From Isosphaera pallida ATCC 43644 (GTDB lineage Bacteria; Planctomycetota; Planctomycetia; Isosphaerales; Isosphaeraceae): a stretch of 64,000 bases of DNA. Location of the stretch: positions 4,864,450 to 4,928,449 of the forward strand of contig NC_014962.1 of NCBI RefSeq assembly GCF_000186345.1, in the 5' to 3' direction. Positions 1-9,366 of the stretch are shown piece after piece (the stretch's first letter is position 1; each line of letters begins with the position of its first letter). Under the pieces are notes generated by a model. It did not search any database and had not been told where the DNA came from. It was given only the letters and a program-made list of their open reading frames with translations. The translations under genes and the position numbers were made by a program.

Positions 1-3000
1 AAGGAAGCCGACCCGGTCTCGGATCTCGCGGATGAGGTCGCCGGCGATCTTCTTGGCCTCCCGATCCGGCTTGTATCCCTTGACGAACTTGAGCAACTCG
101 CTCAGAGGAAGGTTGCAAATGGCTTCCAGAGTCATTCCCTCGAAGCGAACCGCCGCCGCGTCGTCGCGCAGGCGTCCGCCCATGCAGCTTGCGCACAAGA
201 CTTCGTCCACGAGGCCCTGCAATCGCCAGCGGTAGAAAAACGAGGTCCGCCCGGCCTGCTCGATTGCTGGGAAGAGTCCTTTGAACTGGAAGGCGAACCC
301 TGGTTCAGGGGTGCCGTCGGGACCGTTTCCGGCGGGCACTTCGCGCCACTGGTCCGAGCCGTGCAGCAGCAGACGCCGCTGTGCCTCGCGGAGACGATTG
401 ATTGGAACATCCAAATCGAGTCCCGAGTGTTCCAGCATCCGATCAAACAACCGGTTGGTTCCAGGTGCCGGCCAGCAGCGTACCGCGCCGCCGCGGATGG
501 TCTTGCGGTCGTCGGGTACCAGGGTTTCCAGACTCGCTCCCTTCTGAACTCCCAGCCCCTGGCAGGCCGGACACCAGCCCAGCGGGCTGTTGAACGAGAA
601 GTGGTGGGGTGTCAATTCCTCGAAGCCGCGTCCGCAGCTGGGACAGGTCCGATGCAGGCTGAACGACTCGACTTCGACCGCGACGGGTCGTTGTTCCCGC
701 GTTCGTCCTGTCTCACTTGGCCGATCGCCGTCGGACACTTCGCGGGCCACCCTCACCACCCCTTTGCCCAAATCAAGCGCGGCCTCGACCGAGTCAGCCA
801 GACGGCTTCGACTCTTGGGGGAGGCAATCACCCGATCGACCACGACCTCTAGCTCGTAACGCCGTTGATCCGACAGACTGGGCGGTTCCTCAAGGGGACA
901 AACCACTCCGTCGATCCGCACCCGAGCAAACCCCGCCGCCCGCAGACGGTCCCACACCTCCTCCAACCTTTCGCCGTCCCGACGCTCAATCGGGGCCAGC
1001 AAAAGCAGGCGGCAGCCAGAGTAACGCGCCAGAATCTGGTCGATCACCTCGTCGGCTGTCTGGGTGCCGACCGGCACGGCGCACTTGGGGCAGTGGGGCA
1101 CCCCTAGGCGGGCATAAAGAATCCGAAGATAATCATAAATCTCGGTGACGGTACCGACTGTGGACCGAGGCGATTTGCTCGTGGTTTTCTGTTCGATGGA
1201 AATGGCGGGCGAGAGGCCGCTGATCCGTTCCACTCGCGGCTTTTGCAGTGGGGCTAGGAACTGACGGGCGTAGCTGGAGAGGCTTTCGACGTAGCGCCGC
1301 TGGCCTTCGGCGTACAAGGTGTCGATCGCCAGCGAGCTTTTGCCCGACCCGCTGGGACCGCTGCACACGGTCAGCGAGTCACGGGGAATGAAGGCGTTGA
1401 CGTGCTTGAGGTTGTGTTGTTCTGCGCCTTCGATGACGATGCCGCGGGTCGCGTCGGGCGTCGCGTCGCGTTGGGTTCGGCGCGACGTTGGGGCTGGGGA
1501 GGAACCGGAACCGCCCCGAGCGGCTTGCGTCGGACTGAGCGCCGCGGTTCGTTTGATCGCGTCGCGTCCTCGGGAGGTCTGCGAAGGCGACGAATCCGAA
1601 TTCGGACTCGTTGAAGGAGTCATGGAGCGGATGGCGGCCCGTTCCCACAGACGTTTGAGGGCACGCCCGGTATGGCTGGCGGGATGGTCGGCCACAGTCT
1701 CCGGAGGGCCGACGGCGACGACCCGGCCGCCTCCCGAGCCGCCTTCAGGGCCCAGGTCGATGATCCAGTCGGCGGTTTTGATCACGTCGAGGTTGTGTTC
1801 GATGACCACCACGGTGTTGCCGCGATCTACCAGGTCGTGCAACACGTTCAAAAGTCGGTGGACATCCTCGAAGTGCAACCCGGTGGTTGGTTCGTCCAGA
1901 ATGTAGAGGGTTCGTCCGGTGGCCTTGCGGGCCAGTTCGCGGGCCAGCTTGATCCGCTGGGCTTCGCCGCCGGAGAGGGTGGGCGAGGGCTGGCCGAGCT
2001 TGATGTAATCCAATCCCACGTCGTGCAGAGTTCGCAGCCAGGCGGCGATCCGCGGCACGTTGGCGAAATGCTCCAACGCCTCTTGGACATCCATCTCCAG
2101 CACGTCGGCGATGTTTTTCCCCTTGAACCGCACCTGGAGGGTTTCCCGGTTGAACCGGTGTCCCTCGCAGACCGGGCAGGTCACCCAGACATCGGCCAGG
2201 AAGTCCATTTCGAGACGGTTCGAGCCGTTGCCTTCGCACGCCTCGCAGCGTCCACCCGCGACGTTGAAGCTGAAACGTCCCGGCGGATAGCCCCGCGCTT
2301 TGGACTCGGGCAGTTGGGCGTAAAGGTCGCGGATCAGGTCGAACAGCTTGGTGTAGGTCGCCGGATTGGAGCGCGGGGTACGCCCAATTGGCGACTGGTC
2401 GATCTCGATCACCTTGTCGAGATGTTCGATTCCTCGAATCGCTCGATGGGGTCCCGGCGTGGTTTCGGCGTGGTTGAGTTCACGGGCTAGGGCTTGGAGC
2501 AAAATGTCGTTGACCAGGGAGCTTTTGCCCGAGCCGGAGACCCCAGTGACGGCGACAAACAGCCCCAGGGGAATCTCCACGTCGATGTTTTGGAGGTTGT
2601 GGTGCGCGGCTCCCTCCACGATCAGGCGGGCCGGGCCGGGTTGGCGGCGGGCAGAAGGACCAGCGATGGTTTTACGTCCCGAGAGATATTGGCCCGTAAG
2701 GCTTGCCGGGGTGTTGGCCAGGTCTTGGATGGTTCCCTGCGCGACGATCCGTCCCCCTTTGACGCCAGGACCGGGGCCGAAATCGACCAGATAGTCGGCG
2801 GCCCTCATGGTGTCCTCGTCATGTTCGACGACCACCACGGTGTTGCCTTGGTCGCGTAGGCGTTCCAGACTGGCGATGAGACGGTCATTGTCGCGGGGGT
2901 GCAGGCCGATTGACGGCTCGTCCAAGATGTAGACAATCCCCACCAGACCGGCTCCCACCTGACTGGCCAAACGGATGCGTTGGGCCTCACCGCCGGAGAG

Positions 3001-4644
3001 GGTCGGGGCGGCGCGGTCGAGCGTCAGGTAGTCGAGTCCCACGTTGACCAGAAAGCTCAAACGGTTGTGAATCTCCTTGAGGAGTTCGGCGGCGATCCGT
3101 CGCGACAAAGGGGACAGCGGCGTGATCGGATGCTGGGCGTTGGGAACGACGGAAAGGGGTTCCCAACCGCCGTGGTTCCAGTTCGAAGCCGCTCGACCCC
3201 GGCCGCGGCCCGACGGCTTTGGGTCGGCCTCAGCCGATGGCGACGGGGCCGACCCGGTCTGGCAAGGCGGGCTCATCAAGGCGTCGATGAACGCCAAGGC
3301 TTGACCAATCGACAGGGATTCGAGTTGGGGGAGGGTCAGTCCGCCGACGGTCACGCCGTTGGCGCGGGGGTTAAGCCGCGTCCCTCTGCAGGCGTCGCAC
3401 ACGCCGATCGTCATATATTGTTCCAAAGCGGCGGCGTTGGTCCCCTTAGAGCTTTTGTATTTTTCGGTGAGTTCGGCCAGGAAGCCGGGGAACGTGTCGG
3501 CGTGCGACCAGGATTGGCCGCGGGGGTTGTGCCAACGGAAGACCAAGCGGCGGTCGCCCGAGCCGTGGAGCCACAGGTTGCGCCAGCGGGGTTCGAGGCG
3601 TTCCCAAGGAGTGTGCAACAGCGTGCCGGGGGGAGGACCGTCTTCCCCGGTCTCGTAATTGACAGCAACGCCTTCAAGGATGTGCCGTTTCCACCTGCGC
3701 ATCTTCTTCAAGGGACCGATTGGTTCGACCGCACCCTGGGCGACGCTGAGCTTGGGGTTGGGGACGAGCTTGGCCGGGTCGAACCGCCGGGCCTCGCCCA
3801 AACCCTCGCAGGTTGGGCACATCCCCTGCGGCGAGTTGAAGCTGAAGAGTTGCGGGCTGGGCGGCTCGAAGCCGATTTGACAGCTGGGACAGGCGTACTT
3901 GGAGGAGAGGACCAGGTCGGGTTGACCCTCCACCGCCAGGATCACCGTGCCGTCGCCGACTGCAATGGCCGCTTCGACCGCCTCGGCGATCCGCGCGCGG
4001 GCGCTGGGCGTGGCCTTGAGTCGGTCGATCACAAGTTCGATGTCGTGCTTGGTCTGGCGGTCCAGACGTAGATCCTCCCCCAGCGACACGAGGTGGCCAT
4101 CGACCCGCGCCCGGGTGTAGCCCCGTCGCGCTAGGTCGGCCAGGGCGTCCTTGTGTTCCCCTTTTTGGCCGCGAATCACTGGGGCCAGCACCAGAAACGG
4201 GGTTGATTCGGGCAACTCCAGCGCCCGGGCCACGATTTGGTCGCGGGTTTGGGCTTCAATGGGACGCCGGCATTGGGGACAATGGCCGATCCCCACCCGC
4301 GCGTACAACACGCGTAGGTAGTCGTGAATCTCGGTGATCGTGCCGACGGTGCTGCGGGGGTTGCGGCCTCCGGTCTTTTGTTGGATCGCAATCGAGGGGG
4401 ACAGGCCGTCGATTCGGTCCACCTCCGGCTTAGGCAGTTGACCCAGGAACTGGCGGGCGTAGCTGGAGAGGCTTTCGACATAACGCCGTTGGCCCTCGGC
4501 GTAGAGGGTGTCGAAGGCTAATGAACTTTTGCCCGAACCCGAGACCCCCGTAAAGCAGATGAGGTGATTGCGCGGCAAAACCAACGAGACGTCGCGCAAA
4601 TTGTGTTCCCGCGCGCCCTGAATAGAAAGATCGGAGGCGGCCAT
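1..4644 (-). CDS. uvrA: Double-length excinuclease ABC subunit UvrA (3' end outside the window)
   Basis: UvrA is the damage-recognition ATPase of nucleotide excision repair. The frame is open for 1,548 codons from ATG 4644 to the window edge. Residues about 1-985 form a complete UvrA: Walker A GVSGSGKS at 33-40, zinc-type CxxC pairs ([16 protein letters not shown]), signature [12 protein letters not shown] near 550, a second Walker A near 700, CEACEGNG, and a second [12 protein letters not shown] near 886. A Ser/Thr/Arg-rich linker follows. From about 1068 a second UvrA begins, with [24 protein letters not shown] and [11 protein letters not shown], and it runs off the window. Ordinary UvrA is about 940 residues, so this is a head-to-tail fusion likely near 2,000 residues. 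The start is supported because [16 protein letters not shown] matches the usual UvrA N-terminus. No frameshift was seen, because the first codon and the window edge are in register. Confidence 0.95.
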   Translation of the reverse strand, partial: MAASDLSIQGAREHNLRDVSLVLPRNHLICFTGVSGSGKSSLAFDTLYAEGQRRYVESLSSYARQFLGQLPKPEVDRIDGLSPSIAIQQKTGGRNPRSTVGTITEIHDYLRVLYARVGIGHCPQCRRPIEAQTRDQIVARALELPESTPFLVLAPVIRGQKGEHKDALADLARRGYTRARVDGHLVSLGEDLRLDRQTKHDIELVIDRLKATPSARARIAEAVEAAIAVGDGTVILAVEGQPDLVLSSKYACPSCQIGFEPPSPQLFSFNSPQGMCPTCEGLGEARRFDPAKLVPNPKLSVAQGAVEPIGPLKKMRRWKRHILEGVAVNYETGEDGPPPGTLLHTPWERLEPRWRNLWLHGSGDRRLVFRWHNPRGQSWSHADTFPGFLAELTEKYKSSKGTNAAALEQYMTIGVCDACRGTRLNPRANGVTVGGLTLPQLESLSIGQALAFIDALMSPPCQTGSAPSPSAEADPKPSGRGRGRAASNWNHGGWEPLSVVPNAQHPITPLSPLSRRIAAELLKEIHNRLSFLVNVGLDYLTLDRAAPTLSGGEAQRIRLASQVGAGLVGIVYILDEPSIGLHPRDNDRLIASLERLRDQGNTVVVVEHDEDTMRAADYLVDFGPGPGVKGGRIVAQGTIQDLANTPASLTGQYLSGRKTIAGPSARRQPGPARLIVEGAAHHNLQNIDVEIPLGLFVAVTGVSGSGKSSLVNDILLQALARELNHAETTPGPHRAIRGIEHLDKVIEIDQSPIGRTPRSNPATYTKLFDLIRDLYAQLPESKARGYPPGRFSFNVAGGRCEACEGNGSNRLEMDFLADVWVTCPVCEGHRFNRETLQVRFKGKNIADVLEMDVQEALEHFANVPRIAAWLRTLHDVGLDYIKLGQPSPTLSGGEAQRIKLARELARKATGRTLYILDEPTTGLHFEDVHRLLNVLHDLVDRGNTVVVIEHNLDVIKTADWIIDLGPEGGSGGGRVVAVGPPETVADHPASHTGRALKRLWERAAIRSMTPSTSPNSDSSPSQTSRGRDAIKRTAALSPTQAARGGSGSSPAPTSRRTQRDATPDATRGIVIEGAEQHNLKHVNAFIPRDSLTVCSGPSGSGKSSLAIDTLYAEGQRRYVESLSSYARQFLAPLQKPRVERISGLSPAISIEQKTTSKSPRSTVGTVTEIYDYLRILYARLGVPHCPKCAVPVGTQTADEVIDQILARYSGCRLLLLAPIERRDGERLEEVWDRLRAAGFARVRIDGVVCPLEEPPSLSDQRRYELEVVVDRVIASPKSRSRLADSVEAALDLGKGVVRVAREVSDGDRPSETGRTREQRPVAVEVESFSLHRTCPSCGRGFEELTPHHFSFNSPLGWCPACQGLGVQKGASLETLVPDDRKTIRGGAVRCWPAPGTNRLFDRMLEHSGLDLDVPINRLREAQRRLLLHGSDQWREVPAGNGPDGTPEPGFAFQFKGLFPAIEQAGRTSFFYRWRLQGLVDEVLCASCMGGRLRDDAAAVRFEGMTLEAICNLPLSELLKFVKGYKPDREAKKIAGDLIREIRDRVGFL

Positions 4645-4818
4645 CCGTGGTGGTCTCTCGTGCCGGGACAATCCAACCGTGAAGGAAACATGAGCCAAGA
4701 GGCAGACGAACCGGTGTGGCGCAGTTTCGCTTGTCATGGTGGCCGATCACCGGACGATCGGCAAGAGTCGCCCCTAGGGCGTTGATTGGCTGGGACGAGT
4801 CGGCCCTGTTGGTCCGGG

Positions 4819-5823
4819 TCAGCGGGATCGGCGGTTGAAGGTGTTGGTGTCGATATAGCGATGCGACCCACCGGTGGCCCGGGTGAGGTTCTTGAGCGGG
4901 TTGGTTGTCGAGAGATCGGGGCCAACCCCGAATTCGATGGCGTGGATGCGGGTCGAGCCGACCTGGCGTAGCACCTCTTCGGCCTCCGATTCGGTCATGA
5001 GTTCGGCGTCGGTGAGGAAGTAGACCACTTCGGCCCCGAGTTTGAGCGATTCCCGAAGCGCCGCGATGTGATCGGTGCCGCCAAAGGGTTTGACATTCTC
5101 AAGATAGTTGCGGAACTTGGCCTTTTCCGCCGGGTTGGCCGGCAACAAGGTGCGTTCGTAGAATCGAGGGGTGAGCGAATAGAAGACCACGCCGAACCGA
5201 GCTTCGGGCGGCAGGCGTTCCAGGCTGGCGAGCAGTTCGGCCTTGGCGACATTCAATGCGCGGTTGCGGGCCATGCTGCCGGAGGTGTCGATCACATAGG
5301 CGAACGAACCGGCGTTTTCCTTGACGCCGAAGAACTCAGTCCCGGGTCCGACCCCTCGGCCGCGGCCACCGCCCGAGCCACCGCCGAAGCCTCCGCCTCC
5401 ACCAACGCTGTCGTCGGCCAGCAGCCCCAGACCGGTGGTCGAGGGCAGAGGCGGAGTGGAGGGATTCCGTCCATCGGTGCCTGTTGTGGTCAGCACCTCG
5501 TCGAGCAAACGGCCCAGAGCCGATTCGTTAGCGGTTTCACCCGGCCCTTTGACCGTGACGGCAATCTCGCCCAAGCCGCCCAGGTCGCCAGGTGCGCCAC
5601 CGGGCGTGGGCGTGGGGATCATCGGGGTCGGTTCGGCGGGATCGACCACTTCGCCGACTAGCGTCAACGTCGTTGAGGCCTCGAACGAGGCCAGGCGGGG
5701 AATCGGTACGCTGATCAAGACCGCCAAAAGCAGTACGTGCAGCGCGGCGGAACTTAGGATCGAGCGGCCGTCGGTCAAGGGCGATTCGCCGGAGATCACG
5801 CGCCCTCGGTTCCAGATGGTCAT
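4819..5823 (-). CDS. Membrane-anchored von Willebrand factor A domain protein
   Basis: A 334-residue protein with one N-terminal membrane segment (about residues 22-45, SSAALHVLLLAVLISVPIP), a Pro/Gly-rich linker that includes a long glycine run, then a VWA domain from about residue 165. The MIDAS motif DTSGS is intact (FAYVIDTSGSMARNRALNVA), followed by GGTDH and a late YFLTDAEL strand. The fold suggests divalent-metal-dependent protein binding outside the membrane; no enzyme motif is visible. Its ATG overlaps the stop of the upstream gene by 4 nt, so it is the last gene of the TolQ/ExbD operon. Related VWA proteins with an N-terminal anchor are common in planctomycetes next to ExbD genes. 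Its partner and substrate are unknown. Confidence 0.85.
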   Translation of the reverse strand: MTIWNRGRVISGESPLTDGRSILSSAALHVLLLAVLISVPIPRLASFEASTTLTLVGEVVDPAEPTPMIPTPTPGGAPGDLGGLGEIAVTVKGPGETANESALGRLLDEVLTTTGTDGRNPSTPPLPSTTGLGLLADDSVGGGGGFGGGSGGGRGRGVGPGTEFFGVKENAGSFAYVIDTSGSMARNRALNVAKAELLASLERLPPEARFGVVFYSLTPRFYERTLLPANPAEKAKFRNYLENVKPFGGTDHIAALRESLKLGAEVVYFLTDAELMTESEAEEVLRQVGSTRIHAIEFGVGPDLSTTNPLKNLTRATGGSHRYIDTNTFNRRSR

Positions 5824-6620
5824 GCGGAAGGACTCCGGTGGGGGTCATCGGTGGCGAGGGGAGCGGAGTTGGTGAGGGTCGGCGGGGGTGAGGCGAAGGG
5901 ATTGTCTGGGTCGGGTTGAACTGCCACGCTGCTTCGACGAGCGCGGGCGGCGGGATGACAGCTCCGTCGGGTCGTCGAGGGCGTCGTTAGTCGGACCCTC
6001 AGCAGCATCGTCAGGGCGATCGCTCCTAACAAAATCGCCAGTCCCCACTCCATGATTCGCCTTTGAGCGGCGAAGTCCAGATCCAGCCCGATCGGAGCGG
6101 TCGCGTCGGCAGGGCGAGCCGTGGCGACCGGAGGCACGGGACCGGCCAGCAGCGGGGCGACCCGATCGCGGCCGTCGGCGGTTGCTCCATAACGTAAGGG
6201 TCGGATCGACACCCCACGAAACGTCACCCAATCTCCTGGTTGGGGGGCGGGGGCGGACGACCCGGGCCATTCTAGCGAAGGTTTGAGGGGGTGGACCAAG
6301 CAGAGCGGTCCCTGCTGCGGGTCCACGATCCAGACCTCCGCCAACGCGGGCAGATCGCCCCATGCCCCTTGGGTGAAACGGCGGGCGAGTCGTCCAACCA
6401 CCTCGACCCGACGGCCCTTCCACACGCCAGGCTGCTCCAGCAAACTAGACCGATCGATCCGAACCGCTGGCGTGTTGGGATCGGTCTCGAACGCCCTCAA
6501 GTAGGCCGCCACGTCGGCCAGATCAAGCGGTGAGACCTCGTCGCTTTCCAACCACCCCGACCCACTCGTCGCGGCAACCGCGACGGTCCCAATCATCATC
6601 CCAAGAGAAAGCCACGTCAT
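5820..6620 (-). CDS. Membrane protein of unknown function, OB-like domain, in the TolQ/ExbD operon
   Basis: A 266-residue protein that I do not recognise as a named family. It has a signal-like N-terminus (MTWLSLGMMIGTVAVAA), a soluble region of about 150 residues and a C-terminal membrane segment near residues 192-212 (GLAILLGAIALTMLLRV) followed by a basic, low-complexity tail. Within the soluble part, the run WKGRRVEVVGRLARRF, then AEVWIVDPQQGPLCLV, then PGDWVTFRGVSIRPLRY has the spacing of a small OB-type beta barrel; this is inference from pattern only. It overlaps both neighbours by 4 nt (ATGA), so it is translationally coupled to the ExbD gene before it and the VWA gene after it and probably works in the same envelope complex. 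Confidence 0.75.
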   Translation of the reverse strand: MTWLSLGMMIGTVAVAATSGSGWLESDEVSPLDLADVAAYLRAFETDPNTPAVRIDRSSLLEQPGVWKGRRVEVVGRLARRFTQGAWGDLPALAEVWIVDPQQGPLCLVHPLKPSLEWPGSSAPAPQPGDWVTFRGVSIRPLRYGATADGRDRVAPLLAGPVPPVATARPADATAPIGLDLDFAAQRRIMEWGLAILLGAIALTMLLRVRLTTPSTTRRSCHPAARARRSSVAVQPDPDNPFASPPPTLTNSAPLATDDPHRSPSA

Positions 6621-7357
6621 GGCCGGATGTCTCCCGACGAGTTGGCGGGCAACCCCTCCAGGCGAATCGAGCCGACCCCAGCGGCTGCCAGTCGCTCTAG
6701 AATTCGAGACGCTTCCTCATGCCTCAATCGATCGTCAGCCCGCAACACCACCGTCAACGGCGACTCCTCTCCAAGTGCTTCGGCGTAGCGAGCGACTCGG
6801 ATGAAGAGGTCGTTGAGGTCGGCCACCGGAGTGCCGCCCTCCGCCAGGCTCATCGAGGCGATCCGCCCATCCGGGTCGGCGACGACCTTCAAAATCAGAC
6901 GATCATCTAAACCCAGATCGAACCTGGAATCCTCCAAACGTGGGAATTGCGATAGCTGTCGGGAATCCGAGGCGACGGGCGCAACGATCGCCTGGGGTTG
7001 AGCGGGAAGTTCCAGGTCGATGCGCGACTCGGTGCTTGGGGTTTGAAAGGTCAGGATGAAAAACGCCAGCAACTGGAAGGCCATGTCGAGCATCGGCGCG
7101 ACTTGCAGCTCGGGGCTGGCCGCGGGGTCAGCTCCTCGGGGACCCAGCCCCAACCGTCGCGCCTTGAGCGGTGAGGAGAGGAACCCGCCCGCCTCGCCAC
7201 GCGTCGCAAAGCCGAACTCGCGGGGGTGGGGTCCGACCGAGACGGGATCGAACGGGTTGAAGTCGGTTGAGGCTGAAGCCGCTGTCGCGTTCACGGCGTG
7301 GTTGGACTCGGGACCAGAGCCGGGGTTGGGTTGTGGCCAAGGGAGCGGCGTGGTCAC
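6617..7357 (-). CDS. ExbD/TolR-type biopolymer transport protein (second copy)
   Basis: A 246-residue protein with an unusually long N-terminal cytoplasmic region (about 85 residues), then the single ExbD transmembrane helix PMLDMAFQLLAFFILTF with the conserved proton-carrying Asp, then a periplasmic domain of about 140 residues ending in RLEGLPANSSGDIRP. ExbD/TolR proteins pair with ExbB/TolQ to turn proton motive force into mechanical work in the envelope. The ATG overlaps the stop of the preceding ExbD by 4 nt, and its own stop overlaps the next gene by 4 nt. The two ExbD copies are diverged, which suggests a heteromeric stator rather than a recent duplication. Confidence 0.9.
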   Translation of the reverse strand: MTTPLPWPQPNPGSGPESNHAVNATAASASTDFNPFDPVSVGPHPREFGFATRGEAGGFLSSPLKARRLGLGPRGADPAASPELQVAPMLDMAFQLLAFFILTFQTPSTESRIDLELPAQPQAIVAPVASDSRQLSQFPRLEDSRFDLGLDDRLILKVVADPDGRIASMSLAEGGTPVADLNDLFIRVARYAEALGEESPLTVVLRADDRLRHEEASRILERLAAAGVGSIRLEGLPANSSGDIRP

Positions 7358-7941
7358 GGCGATCCTCCCGCGCCCCGATCGCGTTTGACGATCACGCTAA
7401 AGGTCTGAAAGCCTTGGGACTGGGCCTCGGCTAGCACGCGACGCACCGCGCCGTAGGTGGCTGCGCGATCAGCGCGCACAATGACCACGGTGGGCAGGGT
7501 GTCGGCCGCGGCGCGTCCCAAACCGGTGGCAGCGCGGGCCAGACGGCGGTCGCGGGCCTGAGCGGCCCACCATTGCCGGCTGGTTGAGGAGTCGATGAGC
7601 TGATCGTCCACCATCAGGCGACCCGCGGCGTCGATCGCTACAGCCAAGCGGTCGATGGCCAGGTCGCGTGACGGCAGCGCTGCGGGCACTTCGGGCAGGT
7701 TGACCAGCAGCGTTTCTCCCTCCACTCGCGTACCGAAGTGAACCAACATCATGAAAAATGTCACCAGTTGCAGCACCACGTCCAGCAACGGGGTCAAGTT
7801 GGGGGTGAAGCGGCTGAGACGAGCATTCCGGCGCACGTGGTTTCCTCGTCGTTGCGGCCAGGCGGCTGGTTCTCCGCCGCCTGCCCAACCGCCGATGTCG
7901 TTGCGTTCGCCACGGTCGTCAAAGGTGGCCGCAATCGCCAT
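7354..7941 (-). CDS. ExbD/TolR-type biopolymer transport protein (first copy)
   Basis: ExbD family protein with the transmembrane helix PLLDVVLQLVTFFMMLV carrying the conserved Asp, preceded by RFTPNLT, and a periplasmic domain ending with the typical GAVRRVLAEAQSQGF segment. I chose ATG 7941 (MAIAATFDDRG), which has GGAG about 10 nt upstream and gives 195 residues, near the family norm. An in-frame GTG at 8082 and ATGs between would add up to 47 residues with a hydrophobic stretch, so the start is uncertain. The stop overlaps the start of the second ExbD by 4 nt. Upstream lies the TolQ/ExbB gene on the same strand. Confidence 0.87.
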   Translation of the reverse strand: MAIAATFDDRGERNDIGGWAGGGEPAAWPQRRGNHVRRNARLSRFTPNLTPLLDVVLQLVTFFMMLVHFGTRVEGETLLVNLPEVPAALPSRDLAIDRLAVAIDAAGRLMVDDQLIDSSTSRQWWAAQARDRRLARAATGLGRAAADTLPTVVIVRADRAATYGAVRRVLAEAQSQGFQTFSVIVKRDRGAGGSP

Positions 7942-8115
7942 GAGGTCGCTCCGTCGCGTCGCGTCTCCGATCGACATGCAGCCGATCGTCGGAACGATCA
8001 TCAAAAGGAAGCGGAACGTGGGAATGGGAAAAGGACCAAACCAGGGTGAAGGCGGATTGTCCAACCGGTTTGAAGCATCCACCCGAAACAGCGACGGGGT
8101 ACGGTGACCTGATTG

Positions 8116-9156
8116 TCATTCGCCCCGATGACCAGCGCGGGTTTCATCGTCGCCGGCGCGGGGGGAAGGCAAGCTCGCCGCGCCGAAGCTTCCCACGGGA
8201 CCAGGGTGGCCGCCGCCCGCCACGACGCCGCCCGCGGCCAGAGGGTGTGGCGCGCGATAGCCTTTGGCGAATCGCTCGAAGAGGTGTTCGCCGGTCGTTT
8301 CGACATCCAGCGAGAGCCGAGCGATCTTGTTGCGGAACAACGCGTGGAAATAGATCGCTGGAATTGAGAGCGTGACTCCCTCCAAGGTGGCAAACAGCGC
8401 GGTGGAAATCCCCATTGCCAGGTCGGAGGCTTGAGGCGCGGCTCCGGCGGTGGCGATGACCCGGAAGCTGATGATCATGCCATAGACAGTGCCCACTAGG
8501 CCGATCATCGGACCCAGAGTGCCCACGGTCGCCAGATAGGTGATGCGATGCTCGAACTCCATCGCCACGTCCTCGTTGGCGGTCTCCATCGCGCGACGAG
8601 CCGCGGCTGGCCCCGAGGGCAGCTTGCGCAGGCCGGCGGCCAGACACCGGGCCAGATAAGAGTCGTCAGCCGAGATCCGCTGAAAGGCGTCGGAGTAAGC
8701 TTTCTGGTCCAGCAACTCCTCCAATTCGCGCACCAAACCTGATGGGATGGCCACCTCGCGGCGGAGCTTGAGTGCCATCCAGATCACCAACGCGACTAAA
8801 TAGAACGAGAGAAACAGGATCAACCAGCCGATCGGGCCGGAGGCTTCGATCATCCAATTCAAGAAGGAACGGGTGTCGGGTTCGTTGACCTTCGTCGATG
8901 CGAAGCCACCGCCGAATTCGCCACCGTCGTCCTCACCGGGCGACGCGGGGGGGGTTAGACTTGGGGTCGCCGGCGGATCGAGCGTGATTGTTTGAGCCGC
9001 GACGGACGCAGGATCGCCTAGAGGCCAGGCGACGGCAACGGTGTGGAGGGTCAATATCACGGCGGTTACCAGGACGAACATCCGGGTTCGTCGCCGCCGC
9101 GGAGGACCGAGGCACAAAGGCCCGACCCTGATTTGGTCGTGTCGCCCGGCGATCAT
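8116..9156 (-). CDS. MotA/TolQ/ExbB proton channel family protein
   Basis: First gene of the operon: the ion-conducting subunit that works with the two ExbD proteins encoded downstream. It has a signal-like hydrophobic N-terminus (MFVLVTAVILTLHTVAVAW), a linker rich in Pro and Gly, a transmembrane segment IGWLILFLSFYLVALVIWMAL, a cytoplasmic loop, then the paired helices with the hallmark TLGPMIGLVGTVYGMIISF and LATLEGVTLSIPAIYFH-type region. ATG 9156 is chosen over 9231 because a strong GGAGGGGAGGGAG precedes it; the start gives 346 residues. The N-terminal extension of about 100 residues before the channel core is common in planctomycete homologues. Confidence 0.9.
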   Translation of the reverse strand: MIAGRHDQIRVGPLCLGPPRRRRTRMFVLVTAVILTLHTVAVAWPLGDPASVAAQTITLDPPATPSLTPPASPGEDDGGEFGGGFASTKVNEPDTRSFLNWMIEASGPIGWLILFLSFYLVALVIWMALKLRREVAIPSGLVRELEELLDQKAYSDAFQRISADDSYLARCLAAGLRKLPSGPAAARRAMETANEDVAMEFEHRITYLATVGTLGPMIGLVGTVYGMIISFRVIATAGAAPQASDLAMGISTALFATLEGVTLSIPAIYFHALFRNKIARLSLDVETTGEHLFERFAKGYRAPHPLAAGGVVAGGGHPGPVGSFGAASLPSPRAGDDETRAGHRGE

Positions 9157-9366
9157 CCGCTCCCTCCCCTCCAACCTGACGTCGCCTCCGGGCGTGTCCC
9201 GGGCACCGTGGGGCCGTCGCCGCGTGATCATTTGGCAATCGGCTTGACGGGACGTGGTTCCCTCGGCGCATGGCTGGGTTGGCAGGGATCATATGCCGGA
9301 CCCTTCAACTCGGCAACGTCAATCGCCCTGGTCGTGCCGCTTCCCAATGGGTTGGGCGAGGCGCGC

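Noticed and set aside
132-446. Short minus-strand open frames within 1-4750
   Set aside because: They are out of frame with the long UvrA reading frame and have no protein-like motifs; the UvrA frame explains the region.
2980-4071. 363-codon plus-strand open frame opposite uvrA
   Set aside because: It is a mirror of the high-GC UvrA coding strand; composition is Gly/Arg/Val-rich with no recognisable domain.
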